Source: Zeimonas sediminis (GTDB lineage Bacteria; Pseudomonadota; Gammaproteobacteria; Burkholderiales; Burkholderiaceae_E). Taken from it: DNA of 64,000 nucleotides. The notes under the pieces are model-generated. The model did not search any database. It was given only the letters and a program-made list of their open reading frames with translations, and had not been told where the DNA came from. Each line of letters begins with the position of its first letter. The first letter of the stretch is position 1. Below are positions 61,762 to 64,000 of the stretch, piece after piece. The stretch covers positions 620,001-684,000 of the forward strand of contig NZ_JAMQYE010000001.1 in the NCBI RefSeq assembly GCF_023721795.1, in the 5' to 3' direction. A program made the position numbers and the translations under genes.

Positions 61762-64000
61762 ATGCTCCGGGATATCGTCCTGTTCGCGCTGGTCTGCGCA
61801 GTCGGCTTCGGCGCGTGGCTGCTCTACCCGCAATTGCGCGCGCGCCTGGCGCCGCGGACCGCGGCCCGTGCGACCGAGCCGCAGGATCGCGAGCAGGTGG
61901 CCGAGCGACTCGCCGGCCTCGGCTCCTGGGTCCACGAGCTTCGCGACAACCGGCTGCGCTGGAGCGACGGCACCTTCCGCCTGTTCGGCGTCGAGCCTTC
62001 GGCCGGCGAGCCCAGCCCGCGCGACTTCTTCGCGGCGATCGAGGCGGCGGACCGCCAGCGCTGGCGCGAGGCCCTTCGCAAGGCGGTTCGCGAGGGCCAG
62101 GAAATGAAGGTGGAGTTCCGCTACCGCCGTCCCGACGGGCAGGTCGTCTGGATCCGCATGGCGCTTCGCCCCGAGCCCTCGCCAGACCGGGTGGCGCGCA
62201 TGTCCGGGATCGTGCAGGACATCTCCGGCATGCGCGCGATGCAGCGCCAGCTCGCCGCCAGCGAGGCCAAGTTCCGCGACCTGACCCAGCTGAGCTCCGA
62301 CTGGGTCTGGGAGACCGACGCCCGGCACCGCCTCGCCTACCTGTCCGATTCGATCGACACCACGCTCGGCGACTGGGTCCGCGACCTGATCGGGCGCGAG
62401 CCCTGGAACGCGCCCGAGTTCGACTTCCTGTCGCCGGCCTGGGACCACTACCGCGCGCTGGTCCAGGCGCACAAGCCTATCGACGGCTTCGAGCACAGCC
62501 AGATCGCGCCCGACGGCCGGGTGTTCCACCTGCAACTGAACGGCCGGCCGGTCTTCGATTCCTCCGGCGCCTTCGCCGGCTACCGGGGCACGGGCCGCAA
62601 CATCACCCGGGAACGGCAGCAACGGCTGCTTCTCGAGCTCGAGGGCGAAATCGCCGCGGTCATCCGCGACGACGCCGAACCTGCCCGCGCGGTGCGCGAG
62701 ATCGTCGCCGCGCTGTGCAAGCGGCTGGGCTGGATCGGCGGCGTGCGGCTGGCGCGCGCCGAACAGGGCCTCGTGGTCTGCGAGCACGAGGGCTCGCCGG
62801 CATTCCAGCGCATGGTCGACGCCCTGCCGCCCTTCCTCGCCTGCGAGGCGAGCGCGCCCGAGCTGCACGTGCTCGACACGGGCCGGCTCGCCTGGTTCCC
62901 GTCGCTGGACGGCCAGCCGGAACTCCGCTCGCGCTACCTGGCCACCGAGCTGGGCGCGCGGGCCGCGCTGCTCGCCCCGATCGCCGACGACGAGGGCGGC
63001 GCCGACAGCCTGCTGCTCTTCCTGAGCCCGGTCGGCTTCAGCGGCGACGGCTTCGTCGGGCCGATCGCCGACACGCTGTCCCGCACGCTGTCGCTCTACC
63101 TGCGCCGCGCCCGGGCCGAGCTGCAGCTCAGGCATGCGTCGATGCACGACGCGCTGACCGGCCTGCCGAACCGCGCCAGCCTGTTGCGCACGCTGGGCGA
63201 GCGGCTGGCCGCCGGGTCGCCGCTGGCCGTCCTGTACATCGACCTCGACCGCTACAAGATCATCAACGACACGCTGGGCCATGCGGCCGGCGACCGCGCG
63301 CTGGTCGAGATCGCCGAAAGGCTGCGCGGCGCGATCCGGCCGCACGACGTAGCCGCCAGGATGGGCGGCGACGAGTTCGTCGTGATGCTCGCGGGCGCGC
63401 TCGAGCACGCAGAGATCGAGGGGCTGGCCCGCGGCATCCTGGCCGCGATCGAGAAGCCCCTGCTTCTGGCCGACCGCGCCTGGCTGCTGTCGGCCAGCAT
63501 CGGGGTGGCCGTGGCCCCGGCCGACGCTCGCGAGGTCGAGTTGCTGCTGCGCTGCGCCGACAACGCGATGTACGAGGTCAAGAGCGAGGGCCGCAACGAC
63601 GTCCGCTTCTTCTCGGGCCGGCTCTCCGACGAGCGCGCCGAGCAGCTGCAACTGGCCGCCGAGCTGCCGCTCGCGCTCGAGCGGGGCGAGGTCGAGCTCT
63701 ACTACCAGCCGGTGCTGGCGATCGGCGAGCGCAGCGTGGTCTGCATCGAGGCCCTGCTCCGCTGGCAGCACCCCGAGCGGGGGCTGCTGCTGCCCGAGCG
63801 CTTCCTGCCGGCCGCCGAGCAGTCGCAGCTGATCCGCGAGGTCGGGCTCTGGGCCCTGCGCCGCGCGCTCGACGACCGGGTCCGGCTCGGCGTCGACAGG
63901 CACCCGGACATCGCGGTGTCGGTCAACGTGTCGCCCCGCCAGCTGGTCGACGAGGAGTTCGTCGTGCGCCTGGGCGAGCTGCTCGAGGAGCGGCGGCTGC
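61762..64000 (+). CDS. PAS-GGDEF-EAL signalling protein, truncated by the window end
   Basis: The first 746 codons are visible and the stop lies beyond the window. One N-terminal TM (about residues 4-22), two PAS/PAC domains (about 45-155 and about 165-290, with DGQVVWIRMALR and SSGAFAGYRGTGRNITRERQ), a GAF-like region (about 290-450), then a GGDEF domain with an intact GGDEF motif (RMGGDEF) and an EAL domain with CIEALLRW. The protein likely makes and/or degrades cyclic-di-GMP in response to a cytoplasmic or membrane signal. Both catalytic signatures look intact as far as visible; the distal EAL residues are not seen. Confidence 0.88.
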   Translation, partial: MLRDIVLFALVCAVGFGAWLLYPQLRARLAPRTAARATEPQDREQVAERLAGLGSWVHELRDNRLRWSDGTFRLFGVEPSAGEPSPRDFFAAIEAADRQRWREALRKAVREGQEMKVEFRYRRPDGQVVWIRMALRPEPSPDRVARMSGIVQDISGMRAMQRQLAASEAKFRDLTQLSSDWVWETDARHRLAYLSDSIDTTLGDWVRDLIGREPWNAPEFDFLSPAWDHYRALVQAHKPIDGFEHSQIAPDGRVFHLQLNGRPVFDSSGAFAGYRGTGRNITRERQQRLLLELEGEIAAVIRDDAEPARAVREIVAALCKRLGWIGGVRLARAEQGLVVCEHEGSPAFQRMVDALPPFLACEASAPELHVLDTGRLAWFPSLDGQPELRSRYLATELGARAALLAPIADDEGGADSLLLFLSPVGFSGDGFVGPIADTLSRTLSLYLRRARAELQLRHASMHDALTGLPNRASLLRTLGERLAAGSPLAVLYIDLDRYKIINDTLGHAAGDRALVEIAERLRGAIRPHDVAARMGGDEFVVMLAGALEHAEIEGLARGILAAIEKPLLLADRAWLLSASIGVAVAPADAREVELLLRCADNAMYEVKSEGRNDVRFFSGRLSDERAEQLQLAAELPLALERGEVELYYQPVLAIGERSVVCIEALLRWQHPERGLLLPERFLPAAEQSQLIREVGLWALRRALDDRVRLGVDRHPDIAVSVNVSPRQLVDEEFVVRLGELLEERRL

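Overview
The window is very GC-rich, gene-dense bacterial chromosome, and its gene content and synteny point to a betaproteobacterium of the order Burkholderiales. Supporting signs are the dapA-bamC-metallo-hydrolase block, the lpxH/ppiA/TPR/cysS neighbourhood, accA-tilS, the slyD-like/cupin pair, suhB-trmJ and the nucleotidyltransferase-CBS/ActP/DUF4212 block. The genus cannot be fixed from sequence alone. I see no phage, IS element, CRISPR array or rRNA. There is one tRNA, tRNA-Ser(GCT).

Layout. 1-5.1 kb: the 3' end of an N-ATPase type (alternate F1Fo) operon (alpha, gamma), coupled to a LOG-family protein, a beta-CASP metallo-hydrolase and a PHA-synthase-like Cys hydrolase. 5.1-8.5 kb: a YbaK deacylase and an Mla-type lipid transport set (permease, MCE protein, lipoprotein) with no ATPase gene. 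8.5-11.1 kb: a LysR regulator divergent from azoreductase and pirin, with a striking 30-bp repeat array in the shared promoter. 11.2-15.4 kb: dehalogenase-like hydrolase, nitronate monooxygenase-like protein, an unknown membrane protein, an unknown lipoprotein, two repeats with tRNA-T-arm-like tails, and tRNA-Ser. 15.4-17.8 kb: LysR divergent from two GST genes. 17.9-33.8 kb: mostly housekeeping (lysC, tilS, accA, DNA glycosylase, cysS, ppiA, lpxH, cysE, prpF-like, trmJ, suhB, Nudix and metallo-hydrolase). 33.9-39.8 kb: a Na+/solute symporter block with a CBS-nucleotidyltransferase and a membrane-PAS-exonuclease. 39.9-45.9 kb: two GSTs, an orphan Flp-type pilin, mutS and a phosphoesterase.

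45.9-56.5 kb is the most unusual part: a nine-gene minus-strand operon plus one divergent gene. It encodes a small one-TM subunit, a CuA subunit II and a B-family-like heme-copper subunit I whose active-site tyrosine position is Gln. It also encodes CtaB, SCO and CtaA, a second diverged heme-copper-like subunit, and two paralogous cytochrome b proteins. One cytochrome b is fused to 2[4Fe-4S] and MvhD-like modules, the other to [2Fe-2S] and FAD/NAD reductase modules. A perfect TTGAT-N4-ATCAA (FNR/DNR-type) box lies between the divergent units. I read this as a redox complex for low-oxygen or nitric-oxide conditions, perhaps a NO reductase of a non-canonical heme-copper family. The function is inferred, not shown.

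56.5-64 kb: FKBP-type isomerase, RoxA/YcfD-like cupin, WalJ-like hydrolase, bamC, dapA, a methyltransferase and a truncated PAS-GGDEF-EAL protein running off the window end. Recurring expression features are translational coupling through ATGA overlaps, non-ATG starts (CTG, GTG, TTG), and at least four genes where a -10-like hexamer sits 5-6 nt before the ATG, suggesting leaderless mRNAs.
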